A DNA stretch of 64,000 nt from Rhodobacter capsulatus (GCF_003254295.1 NZ_QKZO01000002.1:417731-481730); one strand, 5' to 3'; shown: positions 33,628 through 44,865, counted from the stretch's first letter. Notes: generated by a model not told the origin, from the sequence alone. Translations and numbers: made by a program.

Positions 33628-34896
33628 TCAGTCCCTGTGCCGCGAAAGCCAGGTCTCCAGCCGCGCGACGATCTCTTCCTTCAGCCCCGCATCCTCGATC
33701 TCGTCGATGGCATCGGCGAGGAAGGACAGGACCAGCAAGCCCTTGGCCTCTTCCTCGGGGACGCCGCGCGAGCGCAGATAGAAAAGCGCGGTCTCGTCGA
33801 TCGCCCCGGTGGTCGAGCCATGCGAGCATTTCACGTCATCGGCATAGATCTCGAGTTCGGGCTTGGCAAGGAACTGGCTGTCATCATCGAGCAGAAGCGA
33901 CTGGCTGATCTGATAGCCGTCGGTCTTCTGCGCGCCGGGTTTGACCAGGATCTTGCCCTGAAACGTGCCGATCGCGCCGTGTTTCAGCACTTTCTTGAAC
34001 ACCTGACGGCTTTCGCAGCGCAGCCCCGCATGGGTGACGAAGACGGTGTCGTCATGCAGGAAAGCACCCGTCGCCCCGTCGCCAAGCGCGGCACCGGCGA
34101 CATGGGCCACCGCATCATTGCCGATAATATCGATTACCGCTTCGTTACGGGTCAGCGCGCCATTCACAGTCACTGTAAAGCTTTTGAACAGCGCCTTTTC
34201 GGCGACCCGGGCGAAGACATGGGTGACAGCACGGCGTTCGCTGTCGGGGCCCTGCGCGCGGATGTGATGGAAGCGGGCGCCTGCGGCCAGATCGACCTCC
34301 ATCACCTTGTTGAACCGCGCCCCGGCCGGTCCGGTTTCCAGAAGCGTCAGCTCCGCCCCCGGTTCCAGCTGCACAAGATGATGCAGGATCGGATCGGAAA
34401 GCTCTGATTTATGGACATAAATCAGATTGATCGGCTTTGCGGCCGCGGCCGTCACCCGGATCAGCACGCCATCCGTCGCCTGCGCCGTGTTCAGCGCGGC
34501 AAAGGGCCGTTTCACCGGATCCTGCCCCGCAGCTTCCAGCGTGCCGTAAAGCGCTTCGGCCCAGCCCGGGATCTTGTCGGCAATCCGCGCGATCTCGACC
34601 CCGGACAGCGCCAGATCATCCGAGGCCGCCGCATCGAAAACACCATCGACGAAGACAATCTTCAGCCGGTCAAGCGCATCGAAAAGCGGGGCCTCGTCCT
34701 CCGCGGCCGCTGTCGCCGGTGCAGGAGTGACCGCATTCAGCGCCGCCGGATCGGTCCAGCGCCAGTATTCGTCGCGCCGACCGGGCAGGCCCATCGCCGC
34801 TAGACGCGCCCGCGCCGCCGCCCGCGGCCCGGAAAGGCCCGGCCCGGCGGTCAATCCCGCCAGCCGCGCCGCAACCATTTCCTCTTTCGCCGCCAT
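33628..34896 (-). CDS. sufD: Fe-S assembly protein SufD
   Basis: 422 residues. The ATG at 34896 shares one base with the sufC stop (TGATG). The C-terminal core beta-helix has the SufB/SufD signature (DDVKCSHGSTTGAIDETALFY, with the conserved Cys/His, then RSRGVPEEEAKGLLVLSF). Forms the SufBC2D scaffold, helping to build and transfer Fe-S clusters. Confidence 0.94.
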   Translation of the reverse strand: MAAKEEMVAARLAGLTAGPGLSGPRAAARARLAAMGLPGRRDEYWRWTDPAALNAVTPAPATAAAEDEAPLFDALDRLKIVFVDGVFDAAASDDLALSGVEIARIADKIPGWAEALYGTLEAAGQDPVKRPFAALNTAQATDGVLIRVTAAAAKPINLIYVHKSELSDPILHHLVQLEPGAELTLLETGPAGARFNKVMEVDLAAGARFHHIRAQGPDSERRAVTHVFARVAEKALFKSFTVTVNGALTRNEAVIDIIGNDAVAHVAGAALGDGATGAFLHDDTVFVTHAGLRCESRQVFKKVLKHGAIGTFQGKILVKPGAQKTDGYQISQSLLLDDDSQFLAKPELEIYADDVKCSHGSTTGAIDETALFYLRSRGVPEEEAKGLLVLSFLADAIDEIEDAGLKEEIVARLETWLSRHRD

Positions 34897-35666
34897 CACT
34901 TCGCCTCCGTCAGGCCATGCGCGGCGAGGATCTCGGCATAGCCGTTCTTCTCGACTTCCAGCGCCAGATCGGGGCCGCCGGTGTGCAGGATACGGCCATC
35001 GGCCATGATATGCACGACATCGGGCTGGATGTGATCCAGAAGCCGCTGATAGTGTGTGATCACAAGGAAGCTGCGCCCTTCCGACCGCAGCGCGTTCACG
35101 CCTTCGGAGACCAGCCGCATCGCATCGACATCAAGACCCGAATCGGTCTCGTCCAGAATGCACATCTTCGGTTCCAGCATCGCCATCTGCAGGATCTCGT
35201 TGCGCTTTTTCTCCCCGCCCGAGAAACCGACATTGACCGGACGCTTCAGCATCTCGGCGTCGATCTTCAGCGATTTCGCCTTGTCGCGCACCAGTTTCAG
35301 GAATTCGCCCGCCGAGAGTTCATCATCGCCCCGCGCCTTGCGCTGCGCATTCAGCGCCGTGCGCAGGAAGGTCATGTTGCCCACGCCCGGGATCTCGACC
35401 GGATATTGGAAGGCCAGGAACAGACCTGCCGACGCCCGCGCCTCGGGCTCCATGTCCAGCAACTCCTGCCCCTGCAGCTTCGCCGAACCCGCGGTGACGG
35501 TATAGCCCGGACGGCCAGCCAGCACATAGCTCATCGTCGATTTGCCGGAGCCGTTCGGCCCCATGATCGCATGCACCTTGCCCGTCTCGACCGTCAGGTT
35601 CATCCCCTTCAGAATGACCTTTTCGCCTTCTTCAAGTTTGACGTGCAGATTGTTGATTTCAAGCAT
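34896..35666 (-). CDS. sufC: Fe-S assembly ATPase SufC
   Basis: 256-residue ABC-type ATPase. Walker A GPNGSGKST at about 36-44, ABC signature in NVGFSGGEKKRNE, Walker B CILDETDSGLD followed by the H-loop VITHYQ. It powers conformational change in SufBC2D. No membrane partner; it acts in the cytoplasm. Overlaps sufD by one base. Confidence 0.96.
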   Translation of the reverse strand: MLEINNLHVKLEEGEKVILKGMNLTVETGKVHAIMGPNGSGKSTMSYVLAGRPGYTVTAGSAKLQGQELLDMEPEARASAGLFLAFQYPVEIPGVGNMTFLRTALNAQRKARGDDELSAGEFLKLVRDKAKSLKIDAEMLKRPVNVGFSGGEKKRNEILQMAMLEPKMCILDETDSGLDVDAMRLVSEGVNALRSEGRSFLVITHYQRLLDHIQPDVVHIMADGRILHTGGPDLALEVEKNGYAEILAAHGLTEAK

Positions 35667-35696
35667 TTTTTCGTCCTTGCGGTCAGCGGCGCCGGG

Positions 35697-36290
35697 TCAG
35701 TTCGGGCGCAGATAGGTGGAAAGGATGAGGCCAAGTTTCTCGGCCGGGATGGCGGTGGGGGTCAGCTGGAACTCGGCCATGCGCCCGATCCTGCGCACCG
35801 GCGGGCAGAAGCTTTCCATCAGGTGATAGCCCGGACGCAGCGTATAATCATCCCACAGCACCGTCACCGGCCGGGTGATGCGAAACAGCGTGGTCAGGAA
35901 ACAGGCGGCGCGGAAGCGCCCGTCGATCAGCACCAGATCCGGGTGCACGAAATCGGGCCGGTCCCAGACCCCGATCGGATAAGAGGGCCATTGCCGGAAC
36001 GCGGAAGTATCCTTCGGCGCGCCCCATTCCTTGGTCGGCCCGATATCGCCGTGATGCAGCACAAGCCGCGCTTTCGGCGGGTTGGCATCGAACCAGCTGC
36101 GCATCATCGCCAGCCAGTCGGCATCGCTTTCGACCGAGAACACGACCTTGCCGGGCATCTCGGCCGCCAGCGCCGTCGATCCGCCCGAGCCATATTCCAG
36201 GATCACCCCGGCCGCGGCATAGGCCGCCCCCAAAGCCTCGGCCTCGGCCTCGGGCAGGGTCAGTTTCGGCCGTTCGATCCGGGGGCGCAT
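35697..36290 (-). CDS. Methyltransferase-like protein inserted between sufB and sufC
   Basis: 197 residues from the ATG at 36290 behind GAGGTGG. It has a SAM-binding-like motif (GVILEYGSGGSTALAAEMPG) and a VFSVESDADW strand end like motif II of class I methyltransferases, followed by HPDLVLIDGRFRAACFLTTL. This resembles small Rossmann methyltransferases or glycan-linked relatives. Its substrate is unknown. It is inside the suf operon, 10 bases after sufB. Confidence 0.75.
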   Translation of the reverse strand: MRPRIERPKLTLPEAEAEALGAAYAAAGVILEYGSGGSTALAAEMPGKVVFSVESDADWLAMMRSWFDANPPKARLVLHHGDIGPTKEWGAPKDTSAFRQWPSYPIGVWDRPDFVHPDLVLIDGRFRAACFLTTLFRITRPVTVLWDDYTLRPGYHLMESFCPPVRRIGRMAEFQLTPTAIPAEKLGLILSTYLRPN

Positions 36291-36300
36291 CGCCGCCACC

Positions 36301-37815
<1,515 letters not shown>

Positions 37816-37834
37816 CGTCTTTTCCCCTTCCGCG

Positions 37835-38902
37835 TCAGCGCCTTGCGCGGTGCTTTTCATATGCCGCCCGCCATGTGTCGGCAAAGCGCAAGATCTCGTC
37901 CCGTCCGATCCCCGGACCCAGCGACACCCGGATCGCAGACCCCGCCTGCTCGTCGGACCAGCCCATCGCGCGCAGCACCTTGCTCGCGCGGACCTTGCCC
38001 GAGGAACAGGCCGAGCCCGCCGAGACCGCATGGCCCGCAAGGTCCATGCGCATCACCTGAGTCTCGCCTTTCCAGCCCGGAGCGATCACCGAAAGCGTGT
38101 TGGGCAGGACCTGTGGCCGCCCAGCCGTTTCCCCTTCCGGCGTCTCCCATCCCGGAAAATAGACTTCTTTCGTCGGGAATTCCAGTGCCTCTTTTAGAAT
38201 ATCTCTAACTTCCGCAACTTCCGCCCACACGCCCCGTGCCAAGTCGGCCGCCGCCGCCTCGGCCGCGGCGCCGAAACCGGCAATGCCGATGAGGTTTTCC
38301 GTGCCCGCGCGCCGCCCCATCTCCTGCCCGCCGCCCTTCAGCAACGACGCAAGCTCCGTGCCACGGCGCAGCACCAGGGCGCCGATGCCCTTCGGCCCGC
38401 CCAGTTTATGGGCGGAAATGAAACCGCAGGTGACCCCCAACCAGTTGAAAGCCATGGGCAACTTGCCGAAAGCCTGGGTCAGGTCCGCCGCCCAGAGCCC
38501 CGCGGGCAGATCCTGAATCACCCCGGTTTCGGAATTGGCCAGCTGCAGCGTCGCGCGGCCCGGATCGGCCACCGCCACCCGCCCGAAGCCATCGACCGGC
38601 AGCGTATCGGCACACCAGGCCGCCACCGCATCATGCTCGATCGCCGCCGCCGCACAGCCCCGACCGGCCAGCGCCAAAGCCGCCGCCTCGGTCGCGCCCG
38701 AGGTGAAGACGATATCCGCCCCCTCCGCCCCCAAAGCCGCCGCCACCTGCGCGCGGGCCTTTTCCATCAAGGCCTTGGCAGCGCGGCCCTCGGCATGGAC
38801 CGAAGACGGATTGCCCCCGACCTCCATCGCCGCAATCATCGCCGCCTTCGCCTCGGGGCGCAGCGGCGTCGTCGCGTTCCAGTCGAGATAAGCCCTCGTC
38901 AT
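37835..38902 (-). CDS. NifS/IscS-type cysteine desulfurase
   Basis: 355 residues from the ATG at 38902. Group I fold: [14 protein letters not shown] start, PLP Lys in [14 protein letters not shown], active-site Cys in [18 protein letters not shown]. It is shorter than IscS (about 400). Together with sufS this gives two desulfurases in one operon. It is the first structural gene after iscR, a palindromic repeat separating the two. Confidence 0.9.
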   Translation of the reverse strand: MTRAYLDWNATTPLRPEAKAAMIAAMEVGGNPSSVHAEGRAAKALMEKARAQVAAALGAEGADIVFTSGATEAAALALAGRGCAAAAIEHDAVAAWCADTLPVDGFGRVAVADPGRATLQLANSETGVIQDLPAGLWAADLTQAFGKLPMAFNWLGVTCGFISAHKLGGPKGIGALVLRRGTELASLLKGGGQEMGRRAGTENLIGIAGFGAAAEAAAADLARGVWAEVAEVRDILKEALEFPTKEVYFPGWETPEGETAGRPQVLPNTLSVIAPGWKGETQVMRMDLAGHAVSAGSACSSGKVRASKVLRAMGWSDEQAGSAIRVSLGPGIGRDEILRFADTWRAAYEKHRARR

Positions 38903-38941
38903 CAAATCCCCGTCTTGGCGCAGGCCCCGCCCGCGATAAGA

Positions 38942-38992
38942 GCGTATTTGATCCAAGAAAAAACGCTCGGCTTTTTCTTGGCGCAAATACGC
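38942..38992. repeat. Extragenic palindromic repeat (family member 1)
   Basis: Left arm GCGTATTTG..CCAAGAAAAA and right arm TTTTTCTTGG..CAAATACGC form a long imperfect hairpin around a 9-base loop. It lies in the 120-base gap between the NifS-like gene and iscR. It shares the GTATTT...CAAGA / TCTTG...CAAATAC layout with the repeat at 46731-46818. Confidence 0.7.
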
Positions 38993-39022
38993 CCTGCCAT
39001 CAGGCCCGTGATCGGCGCGCGG

Positions 39023-39481
39023 TCAGTCATCCACCACTGAAAACAGGCTTGGCACCGCAGGGCAAGGCTTCAGACCATTCTTCACCACGTCTTCCAGCGT
39101 GGTCTGGTGCAGGAACACGAAGACCTGCGCCGAAAGGCTTTCCCAAAGCCGGTTCGCCAAAGACTGCGCCCGCGAGCCGGAAATCCCGCCCGAGGCCCCC
39201 GCCCCCACATGCAGCGCCGAGACCGTCTCGTCGACCGCCTCGAACACTTCGGAAATCCGGATTTCGGCGGGCGTCTTCGCCAGCTTGTAGCCGCCCCCCG
39301 GTCCCCGCACCGAGGCGACAAGCCCGGCCCGGCGCAGCCGCACGAAAAGCTGCTCGAGATAGGGCAGCGAAATATCCTGCCGCTTCGAGATTTCCGCCAG
39401 CGAGGTCATCTGCCCCGGCCCGACGGTGGCCAGATCGACCAGCGCGACCATCGCATAGCGCCCCTTCGTCGAAAGTTTCAT
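39023..39481 (-). CDS. iscR: Rrf2-family regulator, IscR of the Rhodobacter type
   Basis: 152 residues. The start MKLSTKGRYAMVALVDLA and the HTH (SLAEISKRQDISLPYLEQLF, RAGLVASVRGPGGGYKLAKT) are typical of IscR/Rrf2. The usual three cluster cysteines are absent; only one Cys (KPCPAV, near residue 139) exists. R. sphaeroides IscR was reported to be an unusual single-cysteine Fe-S regulator that represses iron-sulfur genes. At the head of the suf operon it most likely represses it. Confidence 0.92.
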   Translation of the reverse strand: MKLSTKGRYAMVALVDLATVGPGQMTSLAEISKRQDISLPYLEQLFVRLRRAGLVASVRGPGGGYKLAKTPAEIRISEVFEAVDETVSALHVGAGASGGISGSRAQSLANRLWESLSAQVFVFLHQTTLEDVVKNGLKPCPAVPSLFSVVDD

Positions 39482-39691
39482 GGTTCCCTCCCGCCAAAGC
39501 CAAGCGGTGCATCGGAAACCCCGCCGAAACTGCGGCGAAGCATTGACGACGCGCCTTGGGCCGCTTAACTCGATTGCATCCGAAATCCCGGCATCGTGCC
39601 GGGACGTTTTCGTCCTAGGGTCTTGCGGTAAAAGCGTCAAGATTGCGCACCGCCGCAGATCCCCCGAGAACGTTGCAGCAGGCGAGAGAAC

Positions 39692-40351
39692 ATGCCCGAA
39701 GTGATCTTCCCCGGCCCCGAGGGCCGTCTCGAAGGCCGTTACCATCCGCAGCCCGCCCCCGATGCGCCCATTGCGATCATCCTGCATCCCGATCCGCAAT
39801 ATGGCGGCACGATGAACAACCGCGTTGTCTATAATCTGCATTATGCCTTCCACAAGCTCGGCTTCACCGTGCTGCGCTTCAACTTCCGCGGTGTGGGGCG
39901 CAGCCAGGGCGAATATGATCAGGGCATCGGGGAACTCTCCGACGCGGCCTCGGCGCTGGATTATCTGCAGGCGATGAACCCGAATTCGAAGCATTGCTGG
40001 GTTGCGGGCTTTTCCTTTGGCGCCTGGATCGGCATGCAGCTGCTGATGCGGCGGCCGGAAATCACCGGCTTCGTCTCGGTGGCGCCGCCCGCCAACATCT
40101 ACGATTTCTCCTTCCTGGCGCCCTGCCCGTCTTCGGGGCTGATCATCAACGGCAGCGCCGACCGCGTCGCGCCGCCGAAGGACACGGCGACGCTGGTGGG
40201 CAAGCTGCGCGAGCAGAAGGGCATCACCATCACCCATCAGGAAGTCGAGGGCGCCGACCACTTCTTCAAGGATGACGAAGCCCATATGAAGCCGATGATC
40301 GAGACGGTGCAGACCTATGTCCGCCGCCGCCTGACCGAGGGTTCGCGGTAA
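39692..40351 (+). CDS. Alpha/beta hydrolase
   Basis: 219 residues. The nucleophile elbow is GFSFGAW (Ser near 109), an oxyanion region follows LHPDPQYGGTMNN, and the acid/His come late (ADRVAPP and ADHFFKD). This short type without a cap domain resembles bacterial esterase/lipase-like proteins of unknown substrate. It is divergent from iscR and leads a three-gene set with a 75-residue protein and an HD hydrolase. Confidence 0.85.
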   Translation: MPEVIFPGPEGRLEGRYHPQPAPDAPIAIILHPDPQYGGTMNNRVVYNLHYAFHKLGFTVLRFNFRGVGRSQGEYDQGIGELSDAASALDYLQAMNPNSKHCWVAGFSFGAWIGMQLLMRRPEITGFVSVAPPANIYDFSFLAPCPSSGLIINGSADRVAPPKDTATLVGKLREQKGITITHQEVEGADHFFKDDEAHMKPMIETVQTYVRRRLTEGSR

Positions 40352-40352
40352 G

Positions 40353-40580
40353 ATGGCGCTGACCGAGGATCTCGCCGAGGCGCTCGCTCGCGACGTGATC
40401 GCGGCGCAGCGCGATCTGGGCGAAAAGGCCGACCGGCTGTTCATGGAGGTGGGCAATTACATTGGCACCTCCTCGCCCTCGATGCAGGAGGCCTTCATGA
40501 CCGCCTGCCGCGCCTATATGGCCGCCGACCGCGGCCGCGACTTCTTCGAGGCGCGGCTGAAGGCGCTCAAGGGCGCATGA
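40353..40580 (+). CDS. Small conserved helical protein
   Basis: 75 residues (MALTEDLAEALARDVIAAQRDLG...), all-helical and soluble, no cysteines of note except one. It begins one base after the hydrolase stop and its end overlaps the HD gene start by four bases, so it is co-translated. Function unknown. Confidence 0.7.
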   Translation: MALTEDLAEALARDVIAAQRDLGEKADRLFMEVGNYIGTSSPSMQEAFMTACRAYMAADRGRDFFEARLKALKGA

Positions 40581-41191
40581 GCGACGCGGCAAAGGCGGCG
40601 GGGCGCCTTGATCAGCTTTTCGCCTTCCTGCTCGAGGCCGAAAAGCTGAAATCGGTCAGCCGCGCGACGCCGATCCACGATGGATCGCGGCGCGAAAACT
40701 CGGCCGAGCACAGCTGGACACTGGCGCTTTATGCGCTCGTGCTGGCCGAGGAAGCGGCGCCCGGCGTCGATCCGCTGCGCGCGGTGAAGATGCTTCTGAT
40801 CCATGATCTGGTCGAGATCGACGTGGGCGATGTGCCGATCCATTCCGCGGGCGGCGCCGCCCATGGCTCGGCCGAGATCCAGAACGCCGAAGCTGCCGCG
40901 GCAAAGCGCATTTTCGGGCTTCTGCCCAAGGATTTGGGCGACGATCTTCAGGCGCTTTGGGCGGAATTCGAAGCCGCCGAAACGCCCACCGCGATCTATG
41001 CGAAATCGCTCGACCGGGTGCAGCCGGTGCTGTTGAATCAGCTTTCCGGCGGCGGGTCGTGGCTGGACTACGACGTCACCTGGGATCAGCTGCAGACCCG
41101 CGTCGGCACCAAGGTCGCCCGCGGCCTGCCCGCCGTCTGGGACTGGGTGCAGGCGAAGATCCGCCCCTGGTTCAGCGCGCGCGGACTCTGA
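40577..41191 (+). CDS. HD-domain hydrolase (YfbR/HDDC2-like)
   Basis: 204 residues. HD motif: His in RRENSAEHSWTLAL, the HD pair in LLIHDLVEIDVGD and a later Asp in KSLDRVQPVLL. Relatives include 5'-deoxynucleotidase YfbR. A role in nucleotide metabolism is probable. It is last in the hydrolase set; icd follows after 93 bases with its own signals. Confidence 0.88.
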   Translation: MSDAAKAAGRLDQLFAFLLEAEKLKSVSRATPIHDGSRRENSAEHSWTLALYALVLAEEAAPGVDPLRAVKMLLIHDLVEIDVGDVPIHSAGGAAHGSAEIQNAEAAAAKRIFGLLPKDLGDDLQALWAEFEAAETPTAIYAKSLDRVQPVLLNQLSGGGSWLDYDVTWDQLQTRVGTKVARGLPAVWDWVQAKIRPWFSARGL

Positions 41192-41284
41192 TCCGGAAAT
41201 CGGTATGCAATCGCATACAAGGCTGGTCAAACCCGCGAAAACCCGCTAAAAAGCGGCAACGAGTCACCAAGGCATGAGGGCCCA

Positions 41285-42499
41285 ATGTCGAAGATCAAGG
41301 TAGCGAATCCCATCGTCGAGATGGACGGCGACGAGATGACCCGGATCATCTGGGATTTCATCAAGAAGAAACTGATCCTGCCCTATCTCGACATCGATCT
41401 GCTTTACTACGATCTCGGCATCGAGGAACGCGACCGCACCAACGACCAGATCACCATCGATTCCGCGCTGAAGACGAAAGAGGTCGGCGTGGCGGTGAAA
41501 TGCGCCACGATCACCCCCGACGAGGCCCGGGTGGCCGAGTTCAACCTCAAGCAGATGTGGAAATCGCCGAACGGCACGATCCGCAACATCCTCGGCGGGG
41601 TGATCTTCCGCGAGCCGATCATCTGCCGCAACGTGCCGCGTCTGGTGCCGGGCTGGACCCAGCCGATCGTGATCGGCCGCCACGCCTTTGGCGATCAATA
41701 CCGCGCCACCGATTTCCACTTCCCCGGCAAGGGCCAGCTGACGATGAAATTCGTCGGCGAGGACGGCACGGTGATCGAAAAGACGGTCTTCGACGCCCCC
41801 GGTGCCGGGGTGGCGATGGGGATGTACAACCTCGACGCCTCGATCATCGACTTCGCGCGGTCGTCGATGAACTACGGCCTGCTCAAGGGCTGGCCGGTCT
41901 ATCTTTCAACCAAGAACACCATCCTCAAGGCCTATGACGGCCGCTTCAAGGATCTGTTCCAGAAGGTCTACGAGGAAGAATTCGCCGACAAGTTCAAGGC
42001 GGCGGGCATCCATTACGAACACCGTCTGATCGACGACATGGTGGCCTCGGCGCTGAAATGGTCGGGCGGCTATGTCTGGGCCTGCAAGAACTACGATGGC
42101 GACGTGCAATCCGACACCGTGGCGCAGGGCTTCGGCTCGCTGGGCCTCATGACCTCGGTGCTGATGACGCCCGATGGCAAGATCGTCGAGGCCGAGGCCG
42201 CGCATGGCACCGTCACCCGTCACTATCGCCAGCATCAGGCCGGCAAGGAGACCTCGACGAACTCGATCGCCTCGATCTTCGCCTGGACCGGCGGCCTGAA
42301 GCATCGCGCGAAGCTTGACGACAACGCGGCGCTGATGACTTTCGCGACGACGCTGGAAAAGGTCTGCGTGCAGACCGTCGAAGATGGCTTCATGACCAAG
42401 GATCTGTCGCTGTTGGTCGGGCCCGATCAGAAATGGCTGACCACCATGGGCTATCTGGAAAAGGTCGACGAATATCTGAACAAGGCGCTGGCGGGCTGA
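41285..42499 (+). CDS. icd: NADP-dependent isocitrate dehydrogenase
   Basis: 404-residue eukaryote-like (type II) [23 protein letters not shown] start, the [20 protein letters not shown] substrate loop, [20 protein letters not shown], and NADP-contacting [17 protein letters not shown]. It converts isocitrate to 2-oxoglutarate in the TCA cycle. A strong terminator follows at 42526. Confidence 0.98.
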   Translation: MSKIKVANPIVEMDGDEMTRIIWDFIKKKLILPYLDIDLLYYDLGIEERDRTNDQITIDSALKTKEVGVAVKCATITPDEARVAEFNLKQMWKSPNGTIRNILGGVIFREPIICRNVPRLVPGWTQPIVIGRHAFGDQYRATDFHFPGKGQLTMKFVGEDGTVIEKTVFDAPGAGVAMGMYNLDASIIDFARSSMNYGLLKGWPVYLSTKNTILKAYDGRFKDLFQKVYEEEFADKFKAAGIHYEHRLIDDMVASALKWSGGYVWACKNYDGDVQSDTVAQGFGSLGLMTSVLMTPDGKIVEAEAAHGTVTRHYRQHQAGKETSTNSIASIFAWTGGLKHRAKLDDNAALMTFATTLEKVCVQTVEDGFMTKDLSLLVGPDQKWLTTMGYLEKVDEYLNKALAG

Positions 42500-42525
42500 T
42501 CCCCGGCATCTTTTCGAAACTGCAA

Positions 42526-42550
42526 GGGCCGGGATTTCCCGGCCCTTTTT
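42526..42550 (+). terminator. Intrinsic terminator after icd
   Basis: GGGCCGGG, loop ATTT, CCCGGCCC followed by TTTTT. Confidence 0.88.
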
Positions 42551-42576
42551 CAATGCGTTGCGATGCGCTTTGCATG

Positions 42577-42813
42577 TTACCAGCCGAAATGCGTCCAATG
42601 CGGCATCGGCGGCGCGGGCCCGCGCGGCGGCAGGCCGATATCGCGCCGCAAGTGGTCGTCCATCTCGGCAAAACGGGCGGCAAGGCCCCGGTTGCGGTGA
42701 TGGGTGACAAGCGCGGCCATCAGGCTCAGCAGCACCTGCCGCGGGCCATAGGCTGCAAGCAGCGTTTCAAGATCAAGTCTGAGCGACAGCGCGACGTCGT
42801 CGGTTCTGGTCAT
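42577..42813 (-). CDS. DUF1127 small protein
   Basis: 78 residues from the ATG at 42813, behind AAAGGAC. The DUF1127 signature is the C-terminal FAEMDDHLRRDIGL. DUF1127 proteins are small, basic and arginine-rich, with roles in RNA metabolism and nutrient stress shown in other alphaproteobacteria. A second one lies at 51333-51542. It is convergent with icd. Confidence 0.85.
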   Translation of the reverse strand: MTRTDDVALSLRLDLETLLAAYGPRQVLLSLMAALVTHHRNRGLAARFAEMDDHLRRDIGLPPRGPAPPMPHWTHFGW

Positions 42814-42944
42814 GTCCTTTCCGGTGCGGGGCACCGGCCTCTGGTTTGGATGGAAAAAGACCGGAACGGGCCGGGGGCCAGACGCAGGCTTGGGGTGATC
42901 CGGTCGAAGGTCAGACGTGGTGCCGAGACACCGGGGCGGATGGC

Positions 42945-43037
42945 TTACGCGAAAACGCGGCTGCCGTTGACTGCGGCTGCGGTTGCCGCAGCGCGAGTGA
43001 GCCCGCCGGTTCGGAGGATGGATGCAAAATTCGTCAT
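42945..43037 (-). CDS. Possible 30-residue microprotein
   Basis: The peptide MTNFASILRTGGLTRAAATA plus ten more residues is preceded by an excellent ribosome site (GGGAGGG six bases before the ATG). It lies in the 380-base gap between the DUF1127 gene and the first YitT gene, on the DUF1127 strand. It may be a leader peptide or microprotein. The rest of the gap shows no gene. Confidence 0.38.
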   Translation of the reverse strand: MTNFASILRTGGLTRAAATAAAVNGSRVFA

Positions 43038-43195
43038 GATCCGCCCTCCCTGTCTGAATTGCCGGATGCGGCGAAGATGCACGCGCCCCCGAGTCGCGCC
43101 AAGAAAAAAGCCGCGCGCCGGGCTTGACACGCGCGGGCCGTGTCCGCGCGGCCACAGCCCCTTGCCCGATGCCGCGGAGCATGAGAAAAGCCCGC

Positions 43196-43813
43196 ATGAC
43201 CGAAATCATCGCCGAAAACCCCGTCGAACACACGTTGCTGGATGACGCCCAGGGCATCGCCTATGGCACGACCATGGCCGCTTTCGGCATCGTGCTGCTC
43301 ACCCATCTGGGTCTTGTCACCGGCCAGACCGCGGGGCTTGCGGTCTTGATCAGCTACGCTACCGGCTGGGGCTTCGGGCCGGTCTTCTTCGCGATCAACA
43401 TTCCCTTTTACTGGTTCGGCTACCGGCGCATGGGGCTTGGCTTCGTGATCAAGACCTTCCTTTCGGTCGCGGCACTCTCGGCACTGGCCGCCTTCCTGCC
43501 CGGATATGTCAGCTTCGCCAATGTCAACCCGCTGGTCGGCGCGGTGATCTTCGGCTTTCTCTCCGGCTCCGCCCTGCTCGCCCTTTTCCGTCACGGTGCC
43601 AGCCTCGGCGGCGTCGGCATCATGGCGCTTTACCTGCAGGACAAGACCGGCTTTCGCGCCGGCTGGACGCAGCTGATCTTTGACGCCTGCGTCTTCGGCC
43701 TGGCCCTGACCTTGCGCGACGGGAAGACCGTCGCGATCTCGGCGCTCGGCGCGCTGGTCATCAACATCGTCATTGCAATGAACCACCGCCGCGATCGCTA
43801 TATCGCCACCTGA
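43196..43813 (+). CDS. YitT-family membrane protein (paralogue 1)
   Basis: About 205 residues with five to six membrane segments. YitT family signatures: DDAQGIAYGTTMAAFGIVLL, GLVTGQTAGLAVLISYATGW, FRHGASLGGVGIMALYLQ and MNHRRDRYIAT at the end. Start at 43196 aligns with the paralogue; 43181 is an alternative. Function unknown; probably a transporter. Confidence 0.85.
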   Translation: MTEIIAENPVEHTLLDDAQGIAYGTTMAAFGIVLLTHLGLVTGQTAGLAVLISYATGWGFGPVFFAINIPFYWFGYRRMGLGFVIKTFLSVAALSALAAFLPGYVSFANVNPLVGAVIFGFLSGSALLALFRHGASLGGVGIMALYLQDKTGFRAGWTQLIFDACVFGLALTLRDGKTVAISALGALVINIVIAMNHRRDRYIAT

Positions 43814-43852
43814 TACGTTGACAGGACAGCCCTTCTGACGCATATTCGGGTC

Positions 43853-44464
43853 ATGAGTGTTGACCCATCCCCCCGCCGCTACACCGTGTTCGAGGATGCC
43901 CAGGGGCTCGTCCTCGCCTCGGCACAGGCGGCGCTGGGCATTCACCTTCTGCGCGCGGCGGGGCTGGTGACGGGCGGCACCGCGGGCACGGCGCTGATCC
44001 TGTCCTACGCCACCGGGCTCAATTTCTCGGCGCTGTTCTTCGGGCTCAACATCCCCTTCTTCGCGCTGGCCTGGTGGGCGCGCGGCCCCGTCTTTTGCGT
44101 GAAATCGCTGGTCACCGTCAGCTTCGTCTCGCTCCTGGCCGAGGCGCTCAAACCCGTCCTTGTCCTCGACACCATCCATCCCGCCGCCGCAGCGCTTTTG
44201 TTCGGCGTCTCGGCGGGGGTCGGGCTTCTGGGCCTTTTTCGCCATTCCGGCACCTTGGGCGGCGTCTCGATCGTCGCGCTGATCGTGCAGGACCGCTACG
44301 GCTGGCGCGCGGGCCATGTGCAGCTCGCCCATGACCTGATCCTTTTCGCTATCGCCAGCCTGATCCTGCCGCTGGACCGCATCGGCTGGTCGCTTCTCGG
44401 CGCGCTCGTCCTGAACTTCGTGATCGCCTTCAACCATCGGCGCGACTGGTATATCGTGTCGTGA
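43853..44464 (+). CDS. YitT-family membrane protein (paralogue 2)
   Basis: 203 residues, same layout as paralogue 1: FEDAQGLVLASAQAALGIHL, GLVTGGTAGTALILSYATGL, FRHSGTLGGVSIVALIVQDR, NHRRDWYIVS. The tandem pair arose by duplication and has diverged strongly. Its stop shares one base with the SMR gene start. Confidence 0.87.
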   Translation: MSVDPSPRRYTVFEDAQGLVLASAQAALGIHLLRAAGLVTGGTAGTALILSYATGLNFSALFFGLNIPFFALAWWARGPVFCVKSLVTVSFVSLLAEALKPVLVLDTIHPAAAALLFGVSAGVGLLGLFRHSGTLGGVSIVALIVQDRYGWRAGHVQLAHDLILFAIASLILPLDRIGWSLLGALVLNFVIAFNHRRDWYIVS

Positions 44465-44796
44465 TGAAACCCTATCTCTACCTCCTCATCGCGGTGCTGT
44501 TCGAGACCTTCGGCTCCACCTGCCTGCAGGCCTCGCAACAGTTCACCCGGCTCTGGCCGACGCTGGGCGTGATCTTCGGCTTCGGCGTGGCCTTCTGGTT
44601 CTTTACCCTCGTGCTGAAATCCCTGCCGCTTGGCATCACCTATGCGCTCTGGTCGGGGATCGGCATCGTGCTGATCACCGCCTCGGGCTGGCTGATCTTT
44701 CAACAAAAACTCGACGCGCCCGCGCTTTTCGGCATCGGGCTCATCATCGCGGGCATCGCCGTCATCAACCTGTTTTCATCCGCAGGGCATCCCTGA
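44464..44796 (+). CDS. Small multidrug resistance (SMR/EmrE-like) protein
   Basis: 110 residues, four membrane helices. The essential glutamate of SMR proteins is at position 14 (LFETFGST), and GITYALWSGIGIVLI is the typical second conserved segment. It exports cationic compounds in exchange for protons, usually as a dimer. Whether it is EmrE-like or guanidinium-type cannot be told. It is coupled to the YitT pair. Confidence 0.9.
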   Translation: MKPYLYLLIAVLFETFGSTCLQASQQFTRLWPTLGVIFGFGVAFWFFTLVLKSLPLGITYALWSGIGIVLITASGWLIFQQKLDAPALFGIGLIIAGIAVINLFSSAGHP

Positions 44797-44865
44797 CGCG
44801 GTTCTTGCTGGCCAAACGGCTGCTTTTCCCGTAAGGGCAGCACAAATCTCGAACAGGCGGACTTC

